DNA from: JBCBGF01 sp039820585
Lineage (GTDB): Bacteria; Pseudomonadota; Alphaproteobacteria; Rhodobacterales; Rhodobacteraceae
Reading direction: 5' to 3'
NCBI GenBank assembly: GCA_039820585.1
Contig: JBCBPV010000012.1
Span: forward strand, 8,255-72,254
DNA length: 64,000 nt
A model generated the notes under the pieces. It was not told the DNA's origin. It made no database searches and saw only the letters and a list, made by a program, of their open reading frames with translations. Shown one piece after another: positions 9,239-18,329 of the stretch; positions within the stretch are counted from its first letter, which is position 1; every line of letters begins with the position of its first letter. The translations under genes and the position numbers were made by a program.

Positions 9239-9856
9239 ATGATTGATTGGTTCATCTTTATACCGGCGTGCTTCGCTCTGAACTTGGCGTTCGGTCCGAA
9301 CAATTTGCTTGCAATGACACATGGTGCTAAAGCAGGTGTCTGTCTCGCTCAGAAGGCTGCCGTAGGACGGCTTCTGGTTTTCATACCGATGATTGTCTTA
9401 AGCGCATTGGGTCTTGGCGTTGTTTTGACTACCTCGGCTTTGGTCTTCAACATCGTCAAAGTCGTTGGTGCGATGTACTTAATATGGCTGGGTATCGCGC
9501 TTTTGAGGAACGCTCAGACTATAGAAACCACTACGCTGTCAAATGGGACGGCCACTTTAGCGCAGGCTTTCCGTGCCGAAGCTTTGGTCGCCATCAGCAA
9601 TCCCAAAGCTATTCTGATCTTTGCTGCATTCTTTCCGCAGTTTGTTTCGATTGACGCCTATTGGCAGAGCTACGCCCTGTTGGCAGCCGCGTTTCTGGGC
9701 CTCGAAGCGATTGCAATCTTCGTCTACGCAACGTGTGGAAAATTCGCCTCGGCATTTGCAGCAGGCAAGCTGCCTGTTTTACAGCGCGTTTCAGGAGCAA
9801 CGATGTGTTTGTTTGGTGCATTGCTCCTGATTTCGCCCCAACCAACACGATCATAG
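9239..9856 (+). CDS. LysE/RhtB-family amino acid exporter
   Basis: The 205-residue protein has about six membrane segments. The LysE-type N terminus is visible (ALNLAFGPNNLLAMTHGAK), as is SNPKAILIFAAFFPQFVS, the usual family core. Members export amino acids such as lysine, homoserine or threonine. The ATG at 9239 follows AGGAAGGA; upstream in-frame starts lack a site and add no hydrophobic sequence. Codon use is clearly less GC-rich than in the neighbours, which suggests acquisition by transfer. Confidence 0.85.
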   Translation: MIDWFIFIPACFALNLAFGPNNLLAMTHGAKAGVCLAQKAAVGRLLVFIPMIVLSALGLGVVLTTSALVFNIVKVVGAMYLIWLGIALLRNAQTIETTTLSNGTATLAQAFRAEALVAISNPKAILIFAAFFPQFVSIDAYWQSYALLAAAFLGLEAIAIFVYATCGKFASAFAAGKLPVLQRVSGATMCLFGALLLISPQPTRS

Positions 9857-10037
9857 CCGACGTTGGGCTAAGATTACTGGACGGCAGCTTCGTCCGCAAA
9901 GCTGACACCCAAAACCGCATAACCAATCCCGGCCGACCCTGCTACACCGCTCCGTTGCAAGCGCCGGTCATTTGGGGAGCCTCCGTGGCATAAACGCCCT
10001 GCGGTGTTGCGTGGTCGATCCCCGCATGGATTGCGGC

Positions 10038-10646
10038 CTACCCGGCCGTGCCCACGCCCTTCCGCGCCACGAAATCCACCAGCCCCGACACCCCGCTATG
10101 CCCCCGGCCCTCCTGGATATCGGCATCGTAATCGCGGGCGACCACCACCTCATACCCCGCAAACGCCTCCCGCAGCATCTCCAGCGTGTACATATGTTCC
10201 ACCCAGGGCGGCCCACCGGTGCCATAGCCCACTTGCCGCGGCGCATAACCATGCAGCAAAAGCAGTCCCCCGGGTTTCAGCGTCCGGTCAATGCCCGCAA
10301 ACACCTGCGCCCGCATCTCGGGCGGCGAGAACTGGATAAAGATCGCGGCCACCGCGTCAAATGCCTCCGCGCGCCAGTCCCACGCCTCGATATCCGACAG
10401 ATGATAATCGACCGTCACCCCCGCCTTGGCCGCCAACCCCCGCGCCTTCTCAAGCCCCACGGGCGAGGCATCCATCGCCGTCACCCGGTGCCCAAGCCCC
10501 GCCAGATAGACCGAGTTCCGCCCCTCGCCATCAGCCACGGCCAGCACGGTGGAGCCGGGCGTCAGGTGATGGGCCTGCGCAGTCAGAAAGGCCGCCGGGT
10601 CGGTGCCGAAATGAAAGCCCGGTTGGGCGTAGCGGTCGTTCCACAT
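10038..10646 (-). CDS. SAM-dependent methyltransferase, class I (TehB-like)
   Basis: The 202-residue cytoplasmic protein starts MWNDRYAQPGFHFGTDP, a beginning typical of the TehB/thiopurine-like group of class I methyltransferases. Motif I is VLAVADGEGRNSVYLAGLGH, the acidic end of strand 2 is VTAMD, and FDAVAAIFIQFSP corresponds to motif IV. The substrate is unknown; relatives act on small thiols or on selenium and tellurium compounds. The ATG at 10646 was chosen over an upstream start because the family homology begins here. Confidence 0.8.
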   Translation of the reverse strand: MWNDRYAQPGFHFGTDPAAFLTAQAHHLTPGSTVLAVADGEGRNSVYLAGLGHRVTAMDASPVGLEKARGLAAKAGVTVDYHLSDIEAWDWRAEAFDAVAAIFIQFSPPEMRAQVFAGIDRTLKPGGLLLLHGYAPRQVGYGTGGPPWVEHMYTLEMLREAFAGYEVVVARDYDADIQEGRGHSGVSGLVDFVARKGVGTAG

Positions 10647-10832
10647 GGGGTGGCAGCCTAAAGGCTGCTCGGATGTCTGGCAAACGATGTTCCATCTCAA
10701 CGCGATAGATCCGAACCTCGCTTGCTGATACGCGCGCCTGTCGAGCGGGTGTCAAGCCGCATTACCCTGCCCCTGGCAGTCGCGACCCCAGAACAGAGGC
10801 ACCGACTGACGCAGCATCTCGACGGAGCGACA

Positions 10833-12140
10833 GCGGGCCTCGGCGGAAAGGTGATGACTTATGATGGCGAGAACCGCCCGCTCTCGGTCACTTATGCAGG
10901 CAAGCTCACCGAATATGTCTACGGCGCCGATGGCTCCCGCCTCAAGAAGATCGACGAGGTGGGCACCTCAAACGAGACAGAGACCGTCTACTTCGGCCCC
11001 GTCGAGATCCGCAACTTCGGCCAGGGCAGTGCGGAGGAGATCCTCACCTATCCCCACGCCAACCTGCGGCTCTCGAACAGCACAGCCGAGTACCTCCACC
11101 GCGATCAACTCGCCTCCGTCAAGATGGTCACAAACGCCGCCGGTCTGCGCGCCGAACGCGCCCATTACACCGCCTTCGGAGACGAGACCGAGGTCACCCA
11201 TGACGCAACTGTGGAGACCGAGACCAAGGGGTACATCGGCGAGCGCAATGATGCAGGCGCGGGCCTCCTTTACCTCAACGCAAGATACTACGATCCAGAA
11301 CTCGGAATGTTCATCCAGCCAGATTGGTTCGAGCTAACGCAAGCAGGTGTTGGAGCAGACCGGTTCGCGTATTCCGCCAACGACCCAATCAACAAGAGTG
11401 ACCCAAATGGTAACTTCTATGAAGGCCATTACAAGACCTACCCAACACTTCCATACAACACTAAGTCGCAAAGCCCAATTGTTCGAGCACTCGACAATGC
11501 AGCGCGGTATGTTGTGAATGCTACACCTTCGGCTTTGAACGTGTTCGCTGATGGTCTCTATGCAACCGGCGAAGCGCTCGCTCCACACGTCGGTACACTG
11601 GAGAACGCGGCCGTAACTACACCAACCGCATTTGATGACGCAGCTGCAACTGTAGCGCGTGGTTGGGCAACGGCTTCCTCGATCGCCGCTGAGCGGGCCG
11701 CCGGGATTGTTAGGGTTAATCCCAAGTCTATTCGCTTTAGCCAACGAACTGCCGGTGGAGGCGAGGCCCCGAGAGGAGCAGCAAGTGTGCGCGAGAGCAT
11801 GTCTGCGAATGGCTGGGTAGGCGAGCCAATCGACGTAGTAAAGACAAGAGATGGCTCTCTTGTTGCAATCGACAATACGCGTCTTGCAGTAGCACGAGAG
11901 CTTGAACTGAATAGGATACCCGTCAGAGTGCGCAACTACGACGACCCCTTGCCCAGTTCAGCGGTACGACCACACAGAGACTTCCGAGATGCAGCAACGT
12001 GGGGAGACGTGGTCAAAAGCCGTACTAAGAATAACCGCTTGGATGAGAGTGGTACGGACACTTCCCCGCGTATGCCTGGAAAACCCGCAAGCGGAAGAGG
12101 CTTTGGGTCTTGGGTGCGAGACGTGCTTGGTCTAAACTAG
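10833..12140 (+). pseudogene. Truncated RHS-repeat protein: last RHS core plus C-terminal toxin tip
   Basis: The recognisable part begins at GGKVMTYDGENRPLSVTYAG and lacks the thousand or more residues that normally precede it, and no secretion signal or good start codon is present (the frame opens near a TTG at 10722). The conserved end of the RHS shell is intact: YLNARYYDPELGMFIQPDW, then DRFAYSANDPINKSDPNGN. After this the composition changes to lower GC. The C-terminal domain contains SIRFSQRT, then SANGWVGEPIDVVKTRDGS, then AIDNTRLAVARE and IPVRVRNYDDPLP, which resembles the ParB/sulfiredoxin fold used by some polymorphic toxins. That toxin assignment is inference. Confidence 0.7.
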
Positions 12141-12148
12141 TAATCGCA

Positions 12149-12493
12149 ATGAAAACCGAAATTGACAGCGTACGTGCATTTTTACTCAACCAAGGCGTCA
12201 GCGTCCCGAATATCATGTTGGAGGACAAATTTCTTGACGATCTCGAGTTAAAGGGATTTGAGCTAGTCCCTCACGAAATCGTTGCTCGATACACAAAAGA
12301 AATTAATGAACGGTATCCTTCGAGGCGAGTTGTGCCATTTGCTCTTTCACTTAACAGCGACGAGACGGCCTGCTTTGTTCTCGGCAATAAAGATTATTCC
12401 ATTGTGCAACTACACGACTTTGCCAGCGCTGGCTGGGAGCAGCCATTGTTTTTCAAGTCGCTTTCAGAATGGCTGGTCGTTGGCGCGAAGTGA
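12149..12493 (+). CDS. Probable immunity protein for the RHS toxin tip
   Basis: The 114-residue gene starts 8 nt after the RHS stop codon, the standard place for the cognate immunity gene. It is small, acidic, without signal peptide or membrane segment, and is AT-richer than the surrounding genome. Segments such as GFELVPHEIVARYTKEINER and the closing FFKSLSEWLVVG recall SMI1/KNR4 (SUKH)-type immunity proteins, but the match is weak. The position is the main argument. No strong ribosome site is seen. Confidence 0.6.
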   Translation: MKTEIDSVRAFLLNQGVSVPNIMLEDKFLDDLELKGFELVPHEIVARYTKEINERYPSRRVVPFALSLNSDETACFVLGNKDYSIVQLHDFASAGWEQPLFFKSLSEWLVVGAK

Positions 12494-12609
12494 TGTTGAT
12501 TGCCAGCGCAAGGATTGTCTTAACTGGGATCGACCCACAGTCGCGTGGCTAGCTTTCTAACTGCTGCATTAATGCCAATGCCGGGCACCTGCGCTCCATC
12601 CTGTCGAGA

Positions 12610-13227
12610 GTGATTGTCGATTTGTAGGTTTTGCCCCAACACCCCAATCAACACATCCTCCACCAGATACCGCTCCACCCCGAGATCCACCAACCGCGTC
12701 ACTGCCGCATCTGCACTCCGCGTGTGCAGCGTCGACAGCACCAACCGCCCGATCAGCGCTGCGCGACAGGCGATCTCGGCCGTCTCCGCATCCCGGATTT
12801 CCCCCACCATCACGATATCCGGATCCTGCCGCAGCACCGCGCGCAGCACCCGCGCAAAGCTGAGGCCCGTAGCGGCGTTCACCTGAACCTGCTCGATCCC
12901 CGGCACCGAGTATTCGATCGGATCCTCGACGGTGATGATCTTGCGTTCCGGCGTGTTGAGATGCGCGAGCGCGGTGTAGAGCGTCGTGGTCTTCCCCGAT
13001 CCTGTGGGCCCGGTGACGAGGAACAGCCCGCTTGGCCGTTCGATCAGATCAATGACCTTGCGCTTGATCTCCGGATCGAAGCCGAGCGCATCCCAATCGA
13101 GCTTGCGGGCATGGGGGTCGAGCACCCGGCAGACGATGCTTTCGCCGAATTGCGTCGGCACGGTGGAGACGCGGAAATCCACTGACCGGCCCGCGAAGAC
13201 CGAGGTGATGCGCCCGTCACGGGACTA
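12610..13227 (-). pseudogene. Internal fragment of a GspE/PilB-type secretion ATPase
   Basis: The frame carries a nearly perfect central ATPase core: DFRVSTVPTQFGESIVCRVL, Walker A VTGPTGSGKTTTLY, Asp box ITVEDPIEY, Walker B IVMVGEIRDAETAEIA and the His box LVLSTLHTRSA. Both ends are missing. Upstream an in-frame TAG (13225-13227) stands directly before SRDGRITSVFAGRSV, so the N-terminal domains are lost; downstream of LIGVLGQNLQ the frame runs into unrelated residues and stops at 12520, so the zinc-binding C-terminal part is gone. A full protein has about 500-560 residues. It is a relic of a type II secretion or type IV pilus locus. Confidence 0.8.
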
Positions 13228-13279
13228 ACGCCGTTCCATCAAATCTAGGGGCGAAGGAGCACTGCTGCGGGGCTTGGCG

Positions 13280-14182
13280 CTACCCCCCACCCCGCCGCAC
13301 CTCCGGATGCAGCGACGCCCCCAGCACATGTTCCGCCTGGTGCACCACATGCTCGCCCCGCCCCACGATCAGCGGGTCGAACGGCTTGACCACCTTCGGA
13401 TCCTTCCCCGGATAATCCACCGCGTTCAGGAAATGCGCCATACATTCCAGCCGCGCGCGTTTCTTGTCGTTGGATTTGATGATCGTCCAGGGCGCGTCGG
13501 CGGTATCGGTGTAGAAGAACATCGCCTCCTTCGCTTCGGTATAGTCGTCCCACTTGCCCAGCGACGCCTTGTCGATCGGCGACAGCTTCCACTGCTTCAA
13601 CGGATCGGTCTCGCGACTGTCAAAGCGGCGCTTCTGTTCGTCCTGCGTGACCGAGAACCAGTATTTGAACAGGTGAATGCCCGACCGCACCAGCATCCGT
13701 TCCAGATCCGGGGTCTGGCGCATGAACTCGAGGTATTCGTTGGGCGAGCAGAACCCCATCACCCGCTCAACCCCCGCCCGATTGTACCAGGACCGGTCAT
13801 AGAACACCATCTCACCTTTGGTCGGCAACTCGTTGACGTAGCGTTGAAAAAACCACTGGCCCCTTTCCTGATCGGTGGGCTTGTTCAGCGCCACAACGCG
13901 CGCGGATCGCGGGTTGAGGTGTTCGGTAAACCGCTTGATCGTGCCGCCCTTACCGGCGGCATCGCGCCCCTCGAACAGCAGCACGAACTTCTGCCCCGTC
14001 TCCTGCGCCCACAGCTGCACCTTCAACAGCTCGGCCTGCAGCTTGGCCTTGCGCACCTCATAGGACCGGCGCGACAGCTTGCGGTCATAGGGGTATTGCC
14101 CGTTTTCGAACGCCTCGCGGATCGGGTCGTCGGGATGGATGGGGGGCGGGGTGATGTTGACCGGGCTGACGGTGTCGCGCAT
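13280..14182 (-). CDS. ppk2: Polyphosphate kinase 2
   Basis: The 300-residue cytoplasmic enzyme transfers phosphate between polyphosphate and nucleoside diphosphates. Walker A is EGRDAAGKGG (residues 71-80) and the lid/Walker B region is FYDRSWYNRAGVERVMGF (from residue 127); ALNKPTDQERGQWFFQRYV is also diagnostic. The one-domain length and motifs place it with class I PPK2. GGAG lies 7 nt before the ATG at 14182. A perfect Fnr-type box lies 60 bases upstream, suggesting induction under oxygen limitation. It is divergent from nothing: the sulfotransferase gene behind it is on the same strand, but the box implies its own promoter. Confidence 0.93.
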   Translation of the reverse strand: MRDTVSPVNITPPPIHPDDPIREAFENGQYPYDRKLSRRSYEVRKAKLQAELLKVQLWAQETGQKFVLLFEGRDAAGKGGTIKRFTEHLNPRSARVVALNKPTDQERGQWFFQRYVNELPTKGEMVFYDRSWYNRAGVERVMGFCSPNEYLEFMRQTPDLERMLVRSGIHLFKYWFSVTQDEQKRRFDSRETDPLKQWKLSPIDKASLGKWDDYTEAKEAMFFYTDTADAPWTIIKSNDKKRARLECMAHFLNAVDYPGKDPKVVKPFDPLIVGRGEHVVHQAEHVLGASLHPEVRRGGG

Positions 14183-14207
14183 GAAAATTCTCCGTTTACA
14201 TCCCCTC

Positions 14208-14249
14208 AGGATACGGAAATTGCGCGCGCGATGCCTTGATCGGTATCAA
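14208..14249 (-). promoter_or_regulatory. Fnr-type box and -10 element of the PPK2 gene
   Basis: TTGAT-CGGT-ATCAA at 14236-14249 is a perfect match to the Fnr/FnrL/Dnr consensus. If its centre lies at -41.5, the -10 hexamer should occupy 14213-14208, and there the minus strand reads TATCCT, four of six matches to TATAAT. The start point would be near 14201, leaving a 19-nt leader with the ribosome site. This is the layout of a class II Crp/Fnr-activated promoter. The box overlaps the stop codon of the upstream sulfotransferase. Confidence 0.8.
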
Positions 14250-15139
14250 ACCGGGTGGGCGCCACCCTGCTCCAGCCAGTGGCGCAGCCGCACCTCCGGC
14301 ACCAACTCCGCCATCCGCGCCTCGTACCGGGCGACCTGATCCGCGTTCAGCACACCCTCCCAATTCCCGGTCCCGCCCTTGGCAAAGAAGTCCCCGTCAT
14401 TCTCCCACAACCCCCGGCCGCCCCCCGGCGCATGTTCCGACGCGCGCGATTTCATGGCGTCAAACCCCGTGGCCTCCACCACCGCCGCCAAAACGGCGTC
14501 GTTCACCTCCGCCCCCACCGCTCGGGCCAGCGCCGCCACCGCCCCCGCCCGATCCGCCATCATGTCGGCATAGTGCAGCACCGTCAGATCCCGCCCGCGC
14601 GGCGCGCCCACCGTGTGCCGGTAATGCGCCACCAGCCCATCCAGGCTGTCGCGATCGGTATCGTCGGCCTCGTACGTATTGCTCAGGTAGAATCCAAACG
14701 CCTCCTCCAACGGCGCTTTCATGGGATGATCCCCGCGCCCTTTCATGTTGGCGATATGCTTGCGGATCGACAAAAACACATCCAGCGGATGCCGATAGAC
14801 CGCGACCATCGGCACGCCCTCCCACACCGGAAACCCGTCGCCGGGGGTGTGCGTCTTGACCACCCGTCGCCCGGTCTGTTCGGCCAGGGCGCGCCGTTTG
14901 TCCTCGGCGGGTGTCATGTTGGAGTCTATCCAGGGGGACAGAACCGGCACCGGCCCGGGCAACTCCCCACCGGCCAAAAGCCGCACCAGGATGGCTTGCG
15001 TCCAGGTCGTCCCGCATTTGGCAGGCGTGCACACCATCACATCGCCCACCCGCGCGGTATAAATCTCCCACCGCTCGGGGTCGGTGATCTCCCCGCGATA
15101 GATCCGTTCGGCGGGGGCGAGCATGGGGGCATCGGTCAT
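14246..15139 (-). CDS. PAPS-dependent sulfotransferase
   Basis: The 297-residue protein is a cytosolic-type sulfotransferase. The 5'-phosphosulfate loop TPAKCGTTW is at residues 38-46, the catalytic His97 in VVKTHTPG, the 3'-phosphate site in YRHPLDVFLSIRKH (from 115), and the C-terminal cofactor region in KGGTGNWEGVLN. It moves sulfate from PAPS onto an alcohol or amine of unknown identity. The ATG at 15139 follows AGGAGA at a good distance; an upstream in-frame start adds only low-complexity sequence. Confidence 0.88.
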   Translation of the reverse strand: MTDAPMLAPAERIYRGEITDPERWEIYTARVGDVMVCTPAKCGTTWTQAILVRLLAGGELPGPVPVLSPWIDSNMTPAEDKRRALAEQTGRRVVKTHTPGDGFPVWEGVPMVAVYRHPLDVFLSIRKHIANMKGRGDHPMKAPLEEAFGFYLSNTYEADDTDRDSLDGLVAHYRHTVGAPRGRDLTVLHYADMMADRAGAVAALARAVGAEVNDAVLAAVVEATGFDAMKSRASEHAPGGGRGLWENDGDFFAKGGTGNWEGVLNADQVARYEARMAELVPEVRLRHWLEQGGAHPV

Positions 15140-15256
15140 GGGCAGTCTCCTGAAGTCGCGGCACCCTAGGCCCCCGCCCCCCAAAACACCAACCGCATTG
15201 CGCACCCCCCTCCCCCTGCCCTATCTTGTGGCCACAACGCACAATAAGAGCAGCAT

Positions 15257-17218
15257 ATGGCAGACGATCTTCTCTCCGGCCCCGCGACCGGGGACGCCTA
15301 CGACGCAAATTCGATCGAGGTCCTCGAAGGGCTGGAACCGGTGCGCAAGCGGCCGGGCATGTATATCGGCGGCACTGATGAGCGTGCGCTGCACCACCTG
15401 GTGGCGGAGGTGCTGGATAACTCGATGGACGAGGCGGTCGCAGGCCACGCCACCCGGATCGAGGTCGAACTGCACGAAGACCACTCCGTCACCATCCGCG
15501 ACAACGGCCGCGGCATCCCCGTCGACCCGCACCCGAAATTCCCCGACAAATCCGCGCTGGAAGTGATCCTCTGCACGCTCCACGCAGGCGGCAAGTTCTC
15601 GGGCAAGGCCTACCAGACCTCCGGCGGCCTCCACGGCGTCGGCGTCTCCGTCGTCAACGCGCTCAGCGATCACCTCCGCGTCGAGGTCGCCCGCAACCGT
15701 GAGCTCTTCGCGCAGGAATTCTCCCGCGGCATCCCCCAGGGCCCCGTCAAGACGCTGGGCCCCACCCCCAACCGCCGCGGCACGCAAGTCACCTTCCACG
15801 CCGACGAACAGATCTTCGGCTCCCACCGCTTCAAGCCCGCGCGCCTCTTGAAAATGGTCCGCTCCAAGGCCTACCTCTTCTCGGGCGTCGAAATCCGCTG
15901 GAAATCCGCCATCGACGACGGTGAAACCCCGCAAGAGGCCACCTTCCACTTCCCCGGCGGCCTGTCGGACTACCTGACCGAAACACTGGGCGGGGCCACC
16001 ACCTATGCCGACCGCCCCTTTGCCGGCAAAGTCCAGTTTCAGGAAAAATACGGCCAACCCGGCAGCGTCGAATGGGCGATCAACTGGACGCCCGCGCGCG
16101 ACGGCTTCATCCAATCCTACTGCAACACCGTCCCCACACCCGAAGGCGGCACCCATGAACAGGGCTTCTGGGCCGCGATCCTCAAGGGCATCCGCGCCTA
16201 TGGCGAGCTGTCAAACAACCGCAAAGCCGCCCAGATCACCCGCGACGACCTGATCACCGGCGGCGCGGCATTGGTCAGCTGTTTCATCCGCGAACCCGAA
16301 TTCGTGGGCCAGACCAAGGACCGCCTGGCAACAACCGAGGCCGCCCGCATGGTCGAAGGCGCCGTGCGCGACCACTTCGACAACTGGCTGGCCGCCGACA
16401 CGAAATCCGCAGGCGCGATCCTCGATTTCCTGGTCCTGCGCGCCGAAGAACGCCTGCGCCGCAAGCAGGAAAAAGAAACCGCCCGCAAATCCGCCACCAA
16501 GAAACTGCGCCTGCCCGGCAAGCTCGTCGATTGCAGCCAAAACGCCCGCGACGGCACCGAGCTGTTCATTGTCGAGGGCGACAGCGCCGGTGGCAGCGCC
16601 AAGATGGCGCGCGACCGCAAAACCCAGGCGCTCCTCCCCCTGCGCGGCAAGATCCTGAACGTGCTGGGCGCGGCCTCGTCAAAGCTTGGCTCCAATGCCG
16701 AGATCTCAGACCTCTGCCAGGCGCTTGGCGTGGGCCTCGGCACGCGCTTCAACCTCGACGACCTGCGCTATGACAAGGTCATCATCATGACCGACGCCGA
16801 TGTCGACGGCGCGCATATCGCCTCGCTTCTGATGACGTTCTTCTTCACCCAGATGCGCCCGATGATCGACGCAGGCCATCTCTACCTCGCCTGCCCGCCG
16901 CTCTTCCGCCTGACCCAGGGGGCCAAGCGGGTCTACTGCCTGGACGAGGCCGAGCGCGATGCCTGGATGGAAAAAGGCATCGGCGGCAAAGGCAAGATCG
17001 ACGTCTCGCGGTTCAAGGGCTTGGGTGAGATGGATGCCAAGGACCTCAAAGAGACGACGATGGACCCAGGCTCGCGCAAGCTGATCCGCGTGACGGTGGA
17101 TGAGGATGAGCCGGGCGAGACCGGCGACCTGGTGGACCGGCTGATGGGGAAAAAGCCGGAACTGCGCTTTCAGTACATTCAGGAGAACGCGCGGTTCGTG
17201 GAGGAGTTGGATGTTTGA
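15257..17218 (+). CDS. parE: DNA topoisomerase IV subunit B
   Basis: The 653-residue ATPase subunit of topoisomerase IV acts with ParC to separate daughter chromosomes. The GHKL ATP site is seen in EVLDNSMDEAVAGHA, DNGRGIPVDPHP and SGGLHGVGVSVVNALSDHL. The TOPRIM domain has EGDSAGGSAKMARDRKTQ and the metal motif DADVDGAHIASLLM. The ending FKGLGEMDAKDLKETTMDP is typical. ParE rather than GyrB is chosen because of the length and the absence of the long GyrB C-terminal insertion, although the two are close relatives. Confidence 0.93.
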   Translation: MADDLLSGPATGDAYDANSIEVLEGLEPVRKRPGMYIGGTDERALHHLVAEVLDNSMDEAVAGHATRIEVELHEDHSVTIRDNGRGIPVDPHPKFPDKSALEVILCTLHAGGKFSGKAYQTSGGLHGVGVSVVNALSDHLRVEVARNRELFAQEFSRGIPQGPVKTLGPTPNRRGTQVTFHADEQIFGSHRFKPARLLKMVRSKAYLFSGVEIRWKSAIDDGETPQEATFHFPGGLSDYLTETLGGATTYADRPFAGKVQFQEKYGQPGSVEWAINWTPARDGFIQSYCNTVPTPEGGTHEQGFWAAILKGIRAYGELSNNRKAAQITRDDLITGGAALVSCFIREPEFVGQTKDRLATTEAARMVEGAVRDHFDNWLAADTKSAGAILDFLVLRAEERLRRKQEKETARKSATKKLRLPGKLVDCSQNARDGTELFIVEGDSAGGSAKMARDRKTQALLPLRGKILNVLGAASSKLGSNAEISDLCQALGVGLGTRFNLDDLRYDKVIIMTDADVDGAHIASLLMTFFFTQMRPMIDAGHLYLACPPLFRLTQGAKRVYCLDEAERDAWMEKGIGGKGKIDVSRFKGLGEMDAKDLKETTMDPGSRKLIRVTVDEDEPGETGDLVDRLMGKKPELRFQYIQENARFVEELDV

Positions 17219-17238
17219 GGGGGTTTGAAAAAACATAG

Positions 17239-18171
17239 ATGGCGTTTAGCATCGAAAGGTACGTTCTGAAGCTCCTTAAGGAAAGCCCGGGCAAGAGATT
17301 TACAGCTCGAGAACTCGCAACTCAAATCATGGAGCGCTTTCCCAACGACGTTGAGGAAAAGCGAAAACGGAGCCGGGCGGTCAAGATATCGCTCGAAAGT
17401 GACGACGCCATGCTTCAACAGATCGTTGCAGAGATCGGTGCGCAGCGCCCAAACATCCAGAGAAAACACTCTGAGATCAAGACAACTGAAGGCAGGCCCC
17501 GCCAATTCTACTTCACTACTCTATCTGATGAAGACGAGCTAGCTGACCTAGAGATAGAAATCACAGAGCTTGATGTCAGAGGTCTCCCAAATCAATTAGA
17601 AGCGAACTTGTATCCCATACTGTCAAAGTACCTGAGGTCAGAACTCGGTGTATTCAGCATGAGGATCGATGAAAGACGGGCGAAAAACAGCCGCGGCAAA
17701 GGAGGCAATCGTTGGCTGTTTCCCGACGTCGTCGGGATGGAAGATCTAAGTTCCGGCTGGATACGGGAGATTATTGATACCGCAAAAGAGTACTCAGACA
17801 AGAAAACGAAACTTTGGTCTTTCGAAGTTAAACTGCGCATCAATCTCTCGAACGTTCGAGAAGTATATTTCCAAGCAGTAAGCAATTCTTCTTGGTCTAA
17901 TTTTGGATACCTGGTCGCAGCTGAAATTGAAGGGGGCGCTTCGATCCGAGAGCTCCGAATGCTTGCCGCCTCTCACGGCGTAGGGTTGATTAGGCTCGAC
18001 GTTCAAAACCCAGCAGAAAGCCAGATCCTGATACCTGCTCAAGAAAATTTAGACATTGACTGGGACAACGCCAATAGATTGGCGGAGGAAAATGAAGACT
18101 TTATTCGATATATCCAGCTGGTACGACAGTTCTATCAGACCGGAGATCCGCGCTCTAAAGACTGGGACTAG
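17239..18171 (+). CDS. HTH plus PD-(D/E)XK-like protein of the COG2958 type, function unknown
   Basis: The 310-residue protein starts 20 nt after parE. Residues 1-50 form a helix-turn-helix-like domain (SIERYVLKLLKESPGKRFTA), and TEGRPRQFYF ends the N-terminal half. The C-terminal half has LFPDVVGMEDL (Pro162-Asp163) and LWSFEVKLR (Glu196-Val-Lys198), which together resemble the active site of PD-(D/E)XK nucleases, followed by QAVSNSSWSNFGYLVAAEI. Related proteins occur near restriction systems in other bacteria, but no methylase is present here. Codon use is lower in GC than parE, suggesting transfer. The nuclease reading is an inference. Confidence 0.65.
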   Translation: MAFSIERYVLKLLKESPGKRFTARELATQIMERFPNDVEEKRKRSRAVKISLESDDAMLQQIVAEIGAQRPNIQRKHSEIKTTEGRPRQFYFTTLSDEDELADLEIEITELDVRGLPNQLEANLYPILSKYLRSELGVFSMRIDERRAKNSRGKGGNRWLFPDVVGMEDLSSGWIREIIDTAKEYSDKKTKLWSFEVKLRINLSNVREVYFQAVSNSSWSNFGYLVAAEIEGGASIRELRMLAASHGVGLIRLDVQNPAESQILIPAQENLDIDWDNANRLAEENEDFIRYIQLVRQFYQTGDPRSKDWD

Positions 18172-18329
18172 CAAGACGCAAACAATGAGAGACCACCAGT
18201 TTTTTTGATGTCTTAAGAATGACAAGTGACACGCCCGGCCGAAAGGCCGGGGATCGCCCGAACCGCCCCCGTCACGCCAAAAGCGTGCCTGCGGCACGAC
18301 GCGGGCGATACGCCCTACCCTCGGTCCGG

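Noticed and set aside
18199..18208. T-run after the HTH-nuclease gene as intrinsic terminator
   Set aside because: The bases in front of the T-run do not form a convincing stem.
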